The notes beneath the pieces were generated by a model, which worked only from the letters and a program-made list of their open reading frames with translations, was not told where the DNA came from and searched no databases. 64,000 nt of DNA. Origin: Wolbachia endosymbiont (group B) of Germaria angustata (GTDB lineage Bacteria; Pseudomonadota; Alphaproteobacteria; Rickettsiales; Anaplasmataceae). This document shows, one piece after another, positions 8,835 to 18,363 of this stretch (position 1 is the stretch's first letter; every line of letters begins with the position of its first letter). A program made the translations under genes and the position numbers. The stretch is from assembly GCF_964026725.1 (NCBI RefSeq), contig NZ_OZ034691.1, positions 744,001 to 808,000 on the forward strand, read 5' to 3'.

Positions 8835-10121
8835 TTAAGTTGTAGCCGCGCAACGTCTGCCATTGATGATTATTTCACCTACTGTAACTGCTGCTAAAAT
8901 AAAGCAGTAATAAACTTGTGTTAACAAAGAAATAGGTGAGACAGAAGCAATGCTACCTGCTAGCAGCAGCTGGGAACCATAAGGCAAAATGCCTTTTGTA
9001 ACGCAAGCAAAAATGTCTAACAAGTATGCACTACGGTATGACGGAATATTATGCTTTTGCGCGAGCCTTTTTGCAATATCGCCACTTAATAAAATAGCAA
9101 TGGTATTATTAGCAACTAAAACAGTAAACATAGATGCTATGCCCGCTATTACAAATTCAGCTTTAGTTTTTGTGATATTGCTTTCATCGATAAGTTTGTG
9201 TAATGCCTTTTGACCCTGCTTGTACATTATATGAATCAATCCGCCAATAAATAGAGCAAATATTACTATCTCGTTTACTTTTTTGAAACCTTTATATATG
9301 TCATGAGAGAGTTGAATGATAGTATAGTCAAAAAAAGTCATCCCTAATACACTAGCAACAATTATATTTATAGTTATTGTTACTAAAGTAGTAACTTCAA
9401 ATAACCCCATGATTATTAAAGAAATATAAGGAATAATCTTTATTACTGATAAATAATCTAAATTTGATGTAGGAATAATTTTTGTACTATCTGCCATAAT
9501 TGCCAGATAGACAAGCGTTATAATGCTGGCAACAAATGCTACTTTAGAATTCACTTTAAGTTTATCCTTTATCGTGGCCCCCTGTGAAGAAATAGATGCA
9601 ATAGTAGTGTCAGATATCATTGAAAGATTATCACCAAATACGGCACCTCCAACTACAGTTGCAGTTCCTATTTCAAGACCAAAAGCCCCACTTTTTGCTA
9701 AGTTAACAGCTATTGGTACCATTAATACAACAACTCCCATAGACGTACCAATTGCAGTTGATATAAAAGCGGAAGCCAAAAATACTCCAGGCAGTAGTAA
9801 TCTTGCTGGAAGGAAATTGAGAATTAAATCAGCAACAGTATCTGCACTACCAATTGATTGAGTCACCACAGAAAATGCTCCAGAAAATAGAAAAGTTAAA
9901 CACATAGTAAGGATGTTTTTATCTCCCATACCCTCGATGACAGTATCGATGTTACGTTGAATTTTACCTGCACTGCATGCAACAGCAAAAAATAGCGCCG
10001 GTAGTAGGCAAATTACCGGTGAAACTTGGCGAAGCGGATTATCAATTCCAATAAAGGAAAAATAGACACCACTTCCAAGGTATAAGATTAAAAAAATAAC
10101 CAAAGGAAAAAAAGCTGTCAT
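8835..10121 (-). CDS. NhaC-type Na+/H+ antiporter family protein
   Basis: The protein has 428 residues and about 11 hydrophobic segments. The stretch FISTAIGTSMGVVVLMVPIA, followed by GGAVFGDNLSMISDTTIASIS at about residues 155-175, is the hallmark of the NhaC/ion-transporter superfamily; the Asp residues there are candidate ion ligands. It is an inner-membrane exchanger, probably Na+ or an organic ion against H+. Substrate cannot be fixed from sequence because related NhaC proteins move malate/lactate. It converges on prfB with a 174-base gap in which I see no gene. Confidence 0.85.
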   Translation of the reverse strand: MTAFFPLVIFLILYLGSGVYFSFIGIDNPLRQVSPVICLLPALFFAVACSAGKIQRNIDTVIEGMGDKNILTMCLTFLFSGAFSVVTQSIGSADTVADLILNFLPARLLLPGVFLASAFISTAIGTSMGVVVLMVPIAVNLAKSGAFGLEIGTATVVGGAVFGDNLSMISDTTIASISSQGATIKDKLKVNSKVAFVASIITLVYLAIMADSTKIIPTSNLDYLSVIKIIPYISLIIMGLFEVTTLVTITINIIVASVLGMTFFDYTIIQLSHDIYKGFKKVNEIVIFALFIGGLIHIMYKQGQKALHKLIDESNITKTKAEFVIAGIASMFTVLVANNTIAILLSGDIAKRLAQKHNIPSYRSAYLLDIFACVTKGILPYGSQLLLAGSIASVSPISLLTQVYYCFILAAVTVGEIIINGRRCAATT

Positions 10122-10294
10122 TTTACTGACTTAAAACCTATGATTATAATCAATTAAGTGGTTTCAGGCAAGCTCGGTTTTCTGTAAGTTAATAACAGTC
10201 CTTTTAGACTCTCAAGTTACGCTATGGAAAATGCGTTGACTATTCTACCATAATATATAGCATCAAAAAATACTCTATAGTATGAGGTAAAGCT

Positions 10295-12649
10295 ATGGTA
10301 ATGACATATGAACAGTGGAACATAATATTAGGTGTAATTGATCAAGAGGTAAATTTAAGTAAAGACAATGTAATTGAAAGAATAAAAGAGCTATTAAAGG
10401 AAATAAAGATACTAGGGCAAGCAGAAACATCAAGAATGTTAGAAGAGATATCGCATGGATTAGAAGTATCAAGCAAGATTCCAAGAGTACAAGAGACACA
10501 AGAGCCATTAAAAAAGAGACTAAAGGTAGTAAATGTACCGCAGACAAAAGAAGAAGCAAAAAAGATACTAAAGGAGTCAAGGGTATCAAATGCGCAACAG
10601 ATGGTAAAAAGAATGCTAAAAAGGTTAGGTGTACAAGAGACATTAGAAGAATCAAAAGCAGTGGCGCTAGAGGATATGCTAAATGCACGAAAGATCTCAG
10701 AAAAGGTACCAGTGATGCTAGATGTAGGAAAGATATTAGAGACACTAAAGGCACTAAAGAGAGCAAGTAAAAATGTGTATAGAGAGTGGGAGAAAAATAA
10801 GTTTGATGTAAATCATTGGTTTAAAGTAGATTGTTTGCATGAACGCTTTTCATACACGTTATTGTATTTAGCTATTGATTTTAAGCTGAACAATTTAATA
10901 AATGCTATGCTTAAAGTAAAAGGAATCGATATTAATGCACCAAGTCCGTTTTCCGAATGGACTGCTTTACATTGGGCTGTTGAAGATAGGAACACAGAAG
11001 TAGCACGCAAGCTAATAGAAAAAGGGGCAAATGTTAATCAGTTGGATTCATCTCAACGAACTACTTTATATCAGCCAGCTGTAAATGGCGATATAGAAAT
11101 AACAAAAATCTTAGTAAAAAATAATGCAGATGTTAATGCAGAGGATCTAGCGAGATTGACTGCTTTATATAAGGCTGCCGCTAATGGCCATGAAGAAGTA
11201 GCAAAGTACTTAATGGAGAATGGAGCAGATGTTAAGAAGAATGGAGCGCTTAAACTTACTCTTTTACATATTGCTGTTGCAAATGTTGATGAAGCAATGG
11301 TGAATTGTATAATAAAAAATGATAAGAATATTGTTGAAAATATTGAGATAGTAGATGTATTTGGATGGAGTCCTTTATATTGGGCTGCTGCAAAGAATGA
11401 TACATTAATATTAGAGATCCTATTACAGGTCACATCACGATGTAGAGCAAGTGTTGATATAGAGGATAAGTTAATTGGGCGATCTCCCTTACATATTGCT
11501 GCTACGAATGATAATGTGGAAGCAGTAGAGCTCTTAATAAACTATGAAGCAAATGTTAACCATAAGGATGCATGGGAATGGACTCCTTTTAATTGTGCTG
11601 CCGCAAAAGGCAATAGAAAAGTAATGAATTATCTAATAGCCCATGGAGCAAGTATTGAGACAAATGATCCACAGAAAATATTACTTTCTATTTGTCCATA
11701 TAATTATCTAGAAGCAATAACTACTATAATACAACTTGGAATATGGAAGGATGTGATGAAATTGATGGTAGCTGAGTTTTTACGTTGTGCTGCCGGACAT
11801 GGTGATACACTAATGGTACATGCTCTATTAGAATCTGGAATAAATGCTAATGCACGTGACGATTTAGAATCAACTGCCTTACATAAAGCTGCCAAAGGTG
11901 GCCATGCGGAAGTAGTAAGGACCTTAATTTTATATGGAGCAAATGTTAATGCACAGGATAGCTCAGGGCAATCTCCTTTAGCTTATGCTTTCGAACATAG
12001 ACACTGGATAGTAGTAATGACTTTACTATGTTATGGCGCAAGTACTTTATTGCCTGATCACTGCGGTGAAACTGTAAGAGATTTAGCTGAACATCAAGGC
12101 ATAAGTAATCTTCTAGTGGAAGCAGAACAAAGAGCACTAGATATACTTACGCGGCTTAACTTAGAATCAAGTATACTTAGAAACAAAGCATTAATGAAAG
12201 TGCAACACATAGCATCATATATGTTGAGAGAAATAGAATTACATCCATCTATCAGCTTTGAATTTATGATAAGAGATCAAGCTAATCAAATTGAACAATT
12301 ACAGTATAACGATAAACTTAATGAAAAAAGAGTAGCATTTATAACTGACCACATTAAATGTGTGCAGTTAGAGACTAACACTAAAGCGTGTTCAGCTGAA
12401 ATGGATGGAGTAAAAGAACAAATATTACATAGTCCTTGCAGGTGGTCATATCGCACTAAAAATGTTAATGTAAGAAGAGTAACATCTTTAGCTAACGGCA
12501 TTGAGTGTATGAAGTTAGGGCCTAACACTGAAGCGTGTCCAGGCCCTAGTACTAAAGAGCCTAATACTCACCTCTCTATGATCGAGAAACTATCATTGTT
12601 ACCACTTTACTCAGCTGTAGGAAAATATGAAGCCGTTATAAATAGTTAA
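10295..12649 (+). CDS. Ankyrin-repeat protein, 784 residues
   Basis: GAGG lies seven bases before the ATG. Residues 1-35 form a helical module similar to the N-terminus of the ankyrin protein at 20961. Residues ~35-170 are Lys/Glu-rich and coiled. About ten ankyrin repeats span ~185-620 (for example GHEEVAKYLMENGADV and GHAEVVRTLILYGANVNAQD). The C-terminal ~160 residues contain a short internal repeat, I(K/E)C(V/M)(Q/K)L..NT(K/E)AC. Ankyrin proteins of this genus are candidate type IV-secreted effectors that bind host proteins, but no specific partner can be read here. There is no signal peptide or membrane segment. The N-terminal part uses almost only A/G-ending codons. Confidence 0.9.
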   Translation: MVMTYEQWNIILGVIDQEVNLSKDNVIERIKELLKEIKILGQAETSRMLEEISHGLEVSSKIPRVQETQEPLKKRLKVVNVPQTKEEAKKILKESRVSNAQQMVKRMLKRLGVQETLEESKAVALEDMLNARKISEKVPVMLDVGKILETLKALKRASKNVYREWEKNKFDVNHWFKVDCLHERFSYTLLYLAIDFKLNNLINAMLKVKGIDINAPSPFSEWTALHWAVEDRNTEVARKLIEKGANVNQLDSSQRTTLYQPAVNGDIEITKILVKNNADVNAEDLARLTALYKAAANGHEEVAKYLMENGADVKKNGALKLTLLHIAVANVDEAMVNCIIKNDKNIVENIEIVDVFGWSPLYWAAAKNDTLILEILLQVTSRCRASVDIEDKLIGRSPLHIAATNDNVEAVELLINYEANVNHKDAWEWTPFNCAAAKGNRKVMNYLIAHGASIETNDPQKILLSICPYNYLEAITTIIQLGIWKDVMKLMVAEFLRCAAGHGDTLMVHALLESGINANARDDLESTALHKAAKGGHAEVVRTLILYGANVNAQDSSGQSPLAYAFEHRHWIVVMTLLCYGASTLLPDHCGETVRDLAEHQGISNLLVEAEQRALDILTRLNLESSILRNKALMKVQHIASYMLREIELHPSISFEFMIRDQANQIEQLQYNDKLNEKRVAFITDHIKCVQLETNTKACSAEMDGVKEQILHSPCRWSYRTKNVNVRRVTSLANGIECMKLGPNTEACPGPSTKEPNTHLSMIEKLSLLPLYSAVGKYEAVINS

Positions 12650-12757
12650 ATAATCCTCTAAATTCCAGCACGTAGCACTCGATGCAAGTAGCTGAAACTG
12701 AGAAGTACATTAGGTATATTAGATTTTAGTTTACACAATAAAATTTTTATAAGTAAG

Positions 12758-13681
12758 ATGTCAGAAGGTATCAAAACCATATTAGTAGAAGACAATAACG
12801 TTAGGCTCGATAGGTACATTAGAAGAATTTTTCCCAATTTGAAACAATCTGCAATTGAGAAGTCTTTAAGGAAAGGATTAATCAAGGTTGATAATTGCAC
12901 GGCAAAATCCAGCGATAGGGTAAGCTCTGGGCAAACTATAATGATAAGATACTTAGACTATATTGAGAACACTAATTCTGACTGCAAATATAATGAAAAG
13001 TTAGTGAATCTACTAAGAGAGAACATATTATATGAAGACGAATATATACTAGCTATAAACAAACCCGCAGGGGTCATTGTTCAAGGCGGCATAAAGGTAA
13101 AAATTAGCATTAGTGATTTACTTGACCAAATAAGAGAGAGAGAAATATTTAAAATTGTTCACAGGCTGGATAGGGATACAAGCGGAGTAATAATATTCGC
13201 ACGCAATGCCAGCGTTGCCAAATACCTTATGGAAGAATTTAAAGGACGGAGGATAAAAAAAACTTACCTAGCATTAACTTTTGGTATACCGAGCAAAGAT
13301 AATGGAACAATAGACTACCCGTTGGTGAAAAAATATATTTCAGGGCAAGAAAAAGTAGTCGTTGATGAAGATTCACCTCAAAATGCCACTACGCATTTTT
13401 CAATTATAGCAAGGTTAAAACATAATGTTGCTTATTTAAAATTACAACCAATTACTGGCAGAACTCATCAATTACGTGCACATTTAGCTCATATAAATTG
13501 TCCTATTCTTGGTGACGGTAAATATGGCGGTAAAAAAGCTTTTATTGATGGAGTAGCAAATCAGATTCACCTACATTCATATTCTTTGTCTTTAAAATTG
13601 CTAAATAATAAAGAAGTCACTATTACTGCTCCTATCCCTCAACATATCGAAAAATCTATTGAAGCGCTATCTTTTGACTAA
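12758..13681 (+). CDS. rluC: Ribosomal large-subunit pseudouridine synthase RluC-like
   Basis: This 307-residue enzyme isomerises uridines in 23S rRNA. An S4 RNA-binding domain occupies residues ~15-65 (RLDRYIRRIF..LKQSAIEKSLRKGLIKVD). The catalytic domain follows, with the active-site motif HRLDRDTSG near residue 137 (Asp is the nucleophile), plus GRTHQLRAHLAHI near 245. The S4 domain plus a VQGG segment favours RluC (positions 955/2504/2580) over RluD. Start choice is uncertain because no clear ribosome site precedes the ATG. The next gene, on the opposite strand, ends eight bases after it. Confidence 0.9.
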   Translation: MSEGIKTILVEDNNVRLDRYIRRIFPNLKQSAIEKSLRKGLIKVDNCTAKSSDRVSSGQTIMIRYLDYIENTNSDCKYNEKLVNLLRENILYEDEYILAINKPAGVIVQGGIKVKISISDLLDQIREREIFKIVHRLDRDTSGVIIFARNASVAKYLMEEFKGRRIKKTYLALTFGIPSKDNGTIDYPLVKKYISGQEKVVVDEDSPQNATTHFSIIARLKHNVAYLKLQPITGRTHQLRAHLAHINCPILGDGKYGGKKAFIDGVANQIHLHSYSLSLKLLNNKEVTITAPIPQHIEKSIEALSFD

Positions 13682-13688
13682 AGCGATT

Positions 13689-14951
13689 TCACCAATCAAT
13701 TTTTTTGTCTTTGGCTTTAATTTGAAGTACAGATATTAGGCTAATCAATGCACAAACAGTAAGGTAAATCCCTGCAGCAAGTTTTGTTTCGGTTTTTTCT
13801 ATAAGCCACATGCATACCGATGGAGAAAGGCCGCCAAAAATACCTGCAGATATGTTATGTGTGAGGCTAAAGCCGGTGCACCTAACTTTTGTTGGAAATA
13901 ACTCGCAGGCAAGAGAATTATATATTCCAAAAGATGCACCTATCGGCACACTTATCAACAGAAAAGAGAGCGTGACAATATAGTGGTTATCATTTGATAA
14001 TAGCGAAAGTACCGGCAAACCAGCGCAAGCTAGAGCTACTAATGTAGGAATCATTACATTTTTTCTTCCAACTTTATCAGACAGTATTGCAAATAGCACT
14101 GCGGACGTTCCAAATGTAATTTCAACTATAATCCTTACTACATTTTTAATATCAATACCTGACAGAGTAAGCGCTTTTACAGATATGTTATAAAACATTA
14201 TTACCGAATAAACGATTGCATTTTGAGCGATACCAAGCCCAATTGCTAATATAAATGCTTTTTTGTAGGTTTTGATTAATTCTAAAAATGGAGAATCAGA
14301 TAAGCTTCTATTTTGATCATGAATTTTATATGCTAAGCTCTCTTCCATTATATATCTTGTTAAAAAGCCTATTATGCCCATAATGAAGCAGAAATAGAAG
14401 GGCAACCTCCAGCCCCAAATTTCATAATTTTCACCTGTAAACTTTTTGCAAATAGCTATCATTACAAAGCATGTGATAGAACCGAGAGCACCACTAAACG
14501 CTTTCATGCTCCCTAAGAATCCTAGATTTTTTTTATCGCTTGAATGCTCTATTAAAAAAGCAGAGTTAACACTTGTTTCTCCACCTGCTGCCATTCCTTG
14601 TACTATCCTACAAAACAGAAGCAGTATAGGAGAAAATATTCCTATTTCTCTAAAGCTTGGTATAACCGCAATTGCAGTAGACGATATCGAAGCTAATATT
14701 ACGGAAGTCAGTAAAATTTTCCTCCTGCCATACTTATCTCCAATGTAACCAAAAATAAACGCACCAAGTGGTCTAAATCCAAAGCCAATTGCAAAACTGC
14801 CAAGGAATTTGATTTTTTTTATGTAGTCGCTTTCTGATGAAAAAAAAACGTCACTTATTATATGCGTCAAAACTCCAAACAGAGTTATTTCATACCATAT
14901 AATCATATTGCAGATTATACTTGATAGTATTGCTTTTTGAATATCGTTCAT
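13689..14951 (-). CDS. MFS transporter, metabolite:H+ symporter (ProP-like) type
   Basis: The protein has 420 residues and 12 predicted membrane helices. The cytoplasmic loop 2-3 motif GYIGDKYGRRK is the major facilitator signature, and a related motif (SDKVGRKN) lies in the second half. The opening, including the FLGSFAIGFGFRPLGAFIFG stretch, is typical of the ProP/ShiA/KgtP group. Relatives in Rickettsiales are annotated as proline/betaine transporters. The substrate is inferred to be a small osmolyte or carboxylate from the host cytoplasm. It is convergent with rluC and lies 35 bases after aspS on the same strand. Confidence 0.85.
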   Translation of the reverse strand: MNDIQKAILSSIICNMIIWYEITLFGVLTHIISDVFFSSESDYIKKIKFLGSFAIGFGFRPLGAFIFGYIGDKYGRRKILLTSVILASISSTAIAVIPSFREIGIFSPILLLFCRIVQGMAAGGETSVNSAFLIEHSSDKKNLGFLGSMKAFSGALGSITCFVMIAICKKFTGENYEIWGWRLPFYFCFIMGIIGFLTRYIMEESLAYKIHDQNRSLSDSPFLELIKTYKKAFILAIGLGIAQNAIVYSVIMFYNISVKALTLSGIDIKNVVRIIVEITFGTSAVLFAILSDKVGRKNVMIPTLVALACAGLPVLSLLSNDNHYIVTLSFLLISVPIGASFGIYNSLACELFPTKVRCTGFSLTHNISAGIFGGLSPSVCMWLIEKTETKLAAGIYLTVCALISLISVLQIKAKDKKIDW

Positions 14952-14986
14952 AACTTCTAGTTTACCACACTCCGCTATAAAAATTT

Positions 14987-16789
14987 TTATTCAATAACCT
15001 TCAAGGATAATTCACGTAAATGCTTATCATCTACTTTAGAAGGAGCGCCCATTAGAACATCTTCTCCTTGCTGATTCATAGGAAAACAGATTACTTCACG
15101 AATATTCGGCTCATCTGCAAGTAGCATAACCATTCTATCAACCCCTGGCGCTATTCCACCATGAGGTGGCGTTCCAAACCTGAATGCACGCACAAGCGCG
15201 CCAAATTTTGTATCAACTTCCTCTTTACTGTAGCCTGCAATGGCAAAAGCTCTGTACATAATATCTAGTTTGTTATTACGAATCGCCCCACTTGAAAGCT
15301 CTATTCCATTGCAAACGAGATCATATTGATAAGCAAGGATATCTAGTGGATCTTTGTCTTCTAAATCCTTCAAGCCACCATGTGGCATGGAAAATGGGTT
15401 ATGAAAGAAATCTATTTTTTTGCTTTTATCATCATATACAAAATATGGAAAATCGATGACCCAGCAAAACCTAAAGATATTGTTATCTATAAGACCTAGT
15501 TGTGATCCTAAGAGAGAGCGAACTTTCCCTGCAATTATTGCTGCTTCATTTTCCTTATCAGAAGCAAAAAATACACTATCTCCTGGCTTTACATTTGTTA
15601 TTTCTTTTATAGAATTTAACCTATTGTCATCAAGAAATTTAGCAATTGGTCCTTTTGCAATGCCGTCCTTATCAAATGTTATATACCCAAGACCTTTAGC
15701 ACCTAATTCTTTTTGCGCATGTTCTATTTTTTTATCAAAAAAGCTGCGTGGTTCCTCCGCTGTTTTGGGAGCAGGAATGGCTCTGACTACCATACCTCGC
15801 TCAATATTGCTTTTGAAAATATTGAACTCTGAATTACGGAAAATTTCTGTTACATCCCTGATCAATAGTGGATTGCGCAGATCTGGTTTATCAGAACCGT
15901 ATTTGAGCATTGCGTCTTTGTATGTAATACGTGGAAAATCTTTATCAACTGATTTACGAGAAAATTTGGCAAACACTTTATATAAGGTAGATTCAATAAC
16001 CTGAAATATATCTTCTTGAGTTACAAAAGACATTTCAAGATCTAGCTGATAAAACTCCCCAGGAGAACGGTCAGCCCTTGCGTCCTCATCACGAAAACAA
16101 GGTGCAATTTGAAAATATTTATCAAACCCTGAAACCATAAGCAACTGCTTAAAAATCTGTGGAGCTTGTGGTAATGCATAGAATTTACCAGGATTGAGTC
16201 TGCTTGGCACTAAATAATCACGTGCTCCTTCAGGAGAAGAGGCAGTAAGTATGGGAGTTTGAATATCTAAGAATCCTTGCTCTATCATGAGCCTCCTGAG
16301 CTCTGAAATGATCTGTGAACGTAGAATAATGTTATTACGAACCTTTTCACGTCTTAAATCAAGAAAACGATATTTAAATCTCATGTTTTCTGGGTATTCT
16401 TGCTCACCGGCGATACTTGCTAATATACTCCTTTCTTCTTTTGCTATTTCTTCATCACAGTGGAACTCAACTTCAGATTCAACTTGTAAATTACTAACTA
16501 TAACTTCAATTTCTCCTGTGGAAATAGAGCTATTTACCGTATCTTCAGTTCTAGCTTTGACTATTCCTGTGACAGTAATCACACTTTCTGATTTTAAATT
16601 CGAAATTTCATCAAAAAAATCTTTATCGTTATTGAATACCAACTGAGTAATCCCATGAAAATCTCTTAAATCAACAAAGATTAGGTTACCATGGTCACGT
16701 TTGCGATACAGCCAACCAGAGAGAATAACTTCCTTTTCTACATCATTCTTCCTTAATTCATTACACTCGTGAGTTTTATAACAGTTCAT
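14987..16789 (-). CDS. aspS: Aspartyl-tRNA synthetase
   Basis: This 600-residue class II synthetase charges tRNA-Asp (in alphaproteobacteria often also tRNA-Asn). It has an OB-fold anticodon-binding domain at ~1-105. Motif 2 is seen as [19 protein letters not shown] near 220. The bacterial GAD insertion lies at ~285-420. Motif 3, [19 protein letters not shown], is near 560. Length is typical for bacterial AspRS. The frame is intact and starts at ATG 16787-16789. Confidence 0.97.
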   Translation of the reverse strand: MNCYKTHECNELRKNDVEKEVILSGWLYRKRDHGNLIFVDLRDFHGITQLVFNNDKDFFDEISNLKSESVITVTGIVKARTEDTVNSSISTGEIEVIVSNLQVESEVEFHCDEEIAKEERSILASIAGEQEYPENMRFKYRFLDLRREKVRNNIILRSQIISELRRLMIEQGFLDIQTPILTASSPEGARDYLVPSRLNPGKFYALPQAPQIFKQLLMVSGFDKYFQIAPCFRDEDARADRSPGEFYQLDLEMSFVTQEDIFQVIESTLYKVFAKFSRKSVDKDFPRITYKDAMLKYGSDKPDLRNPLLIRDVTEIFRNSEFNIFKSNIERGMVVRAIPAPKTAEEPRSFFDKKIEHAQKELGAKGLGYITFDKDGIAKGPIAKFLDDNRLNSIKEITNVKPGDSVFFASDKENEAAIIAGKVRSLLGSQLGLIDNNIFRFCWVIDFPYFVYDDKSKKIDFFHNPFSMPHGGLKDLEDKDPLDILAYQYDLVCNGIELSSGAIRNNKLDIMYRAFAIAGYSKEEVDTKFGALVRAFRFGTPPHGGIAPGVDRMVMLLADEPNIREVICFPMNQQGEDVLMGAPSKVDDKHLRELSLKVIE

Positions 16790-16920
16790 TTAATTGAAAT
16801 TTCTAGAATACAAAAAGATTATAAAATAAATTAACCTTTGGGCAAGATAATATCTAAAGATCCTTTACAAGCAATTCTGATTTAGATATACTTTTTTATT
16901 ATGTGTGTTGAGGTGTATTT

Positions 16921-18302
16921 ATGAACCCTGAAGAATTAAAAGAAATTTTAGCTAAAAAAGAGAGGGTGAATGCTGTAATAAAAGATCTTGTTGACACTGT
17001 TACCAAAAATGATTTAGAAAAAGTAAAGTCAATTTTTGAGGAAAATAGTTCCATTATTCGAGATGTTGTCACTGAGGTTAATTCCCAAAGCGGTACAAAT
17101 TTATTAAAGTGTTCTACTAATAACAAAATGGCCGAATATCTAATAGAAAAGGGTATAAGCTTTAGCGCTGCAGTCACAAAGGCAGTTAAAAAAGAGATTT
17201 AGAGTCAGTAAAATCAATCTGTCAGATTAACAGCTTAATAGCTAAAGATTAGTTATCGCAAAATCCTGAGCCACTAGAATCTGCAACTTATGATCACAAA
17301 TTTAATGATAAAATTGCAAGGTATTTGATTGAACAAGGTGCAAATCCTAATGCAACTGATCATCTTGGTCGTTACTTACTTCATCTGCAAACTGCACAAG
17401 GCAATTTCGAAGGAGCTAAGGCTTTAATAGAAAACGGTGTGGATGTTAACTTAATAAATCAAGAGGTAAAAAGCTATCAGAACTTAATTATTGGTGGTAG
17501 TGCGTTAAAGGGTCAAACTGCGTTGAATTTTGCAATTAGAATATATTACAGACATAAAGACATAGACGATCAAAAATCTGATAAAATCTTAAAATTTATA
17601 AGTTATTTAATAGAACACAAAGCAAACTTAAATATCAAAGATTGTAATGAGATGGTCCCTTTAGATATTGCTATATTTCATAATTCTCCAAAGATAGTAG
17701 AATTATTGATAAAAGCTGGTGCTGATCTTAATGTTGGAAGGGAAAAAGCAGAAGGTGTTTTAAAGTATGCAATTACTGAAGGGCATATAGATATAGGGAG
17801 AGCTACAATTCGATATATTTTGGAACATGACTCACACTGGTTAACAACTTCAAATAAACCAGATCTTCTCAATGATCAACAAGAGTTATCAAACTATTGG
17901 GATGAATATAAAGCTCAAGTTAAAGAGCTTCATGATATAGTGGGAGATAGAATTTACTTGACTGGTGACCACTCTACCCGTCCTATAATGAGAACAGTGA
18001 GTGGCCTTTTAGATCACAACAGTAGACAAAATCTAGTAAAAGCATCACTAATACCTACTCCTAGTTCTAATGAATCAGAAAATTTTTGTCCAAGAAAACT
18101 TGCTGTTGTAGCTGTAGCTGCAGTACCTTGCGCTTTAGCATTATATTTTCTTGCTCCATTAATCATTGGGTCTTCTGCTGGAATTGGTACCCAACTAGCA
18201 TTAGGAGCTGTAGGTGCAGTTGTAGGTGGTGGAATTGGAATCTTGACCAATGTGGCAATAGATCAATGCTACGTTAATTTAGCTGCTCAGAAAGCTGACT
18301 AA
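16921..18302 (+). pseudogene. Ankyrin-repeat gene broken by one frameshift and one nonsense codon
   Basis: The gene starts at ATG 16921 and runs 93 residues before a frameshift at a six-A tract (17188-17193). The shifted frame continues (DLESVKSICQINSLIAKD), meets a TAG at 17250-17252, and then stays open to 18302. The second half (325 residues from a TTG at 17325) has four to five ankyrin repeats (IEQGANPNATDHLGRYLLHL, KIVELLIKAGADLN). Its C-terminus is hydrophobic and Gly/Ala-rich at about residues 265-315 (membrane hairpin). The downstream part could still be made separately from 17325, but no ribosome site supports that. An active relative would be a membrane-anchored ankyrin protein. Confidence 0.8.
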
Positions 18303-18327
18303 AATTAAAGCGCCATAGATTACTAAA

Positions 18328-18345
18328 ACTCCATAATTGTGGAGT
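18328..18345. terminator. Bidirectional hairpin between convergent genes
   Basis: ACTCCA at 18328-18333 pairs with TGGAGT at 18340-18345 across a six-base loop. It lies between the ankyrin pseudogene and the mutS 3' end, which face each other. T/A-rich flanks fit a simple terminator. Confidence 0.5.
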
Positions 18346-18363
18346 AATATAATGTTACTTTCC

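Noticed and set aside
8675-8863. A 62-residue frame between prfB and the antiporter gene
   Set aside because: It overlaps the 3' end of the antiporter gene, has no ribosome site and an unconvincing hydrophobic/basic composition.
10293-10766. A 157-residue Leu-rich minus-strand frame
   Set aside because: It is the mirror of the A-ending codon patch at the start of the ankyrin gene; Leu/Ser/Val-rich composition arises from that.
17325-18302. Treating the second half of the ankyrin gene as an intact CDS
   Set aside because: It begins at a TTG without a ribosome site, in frame with a readable upstream portion that is broken by a TAG and a frameshift, so it is the 3' part of a pseudogene.
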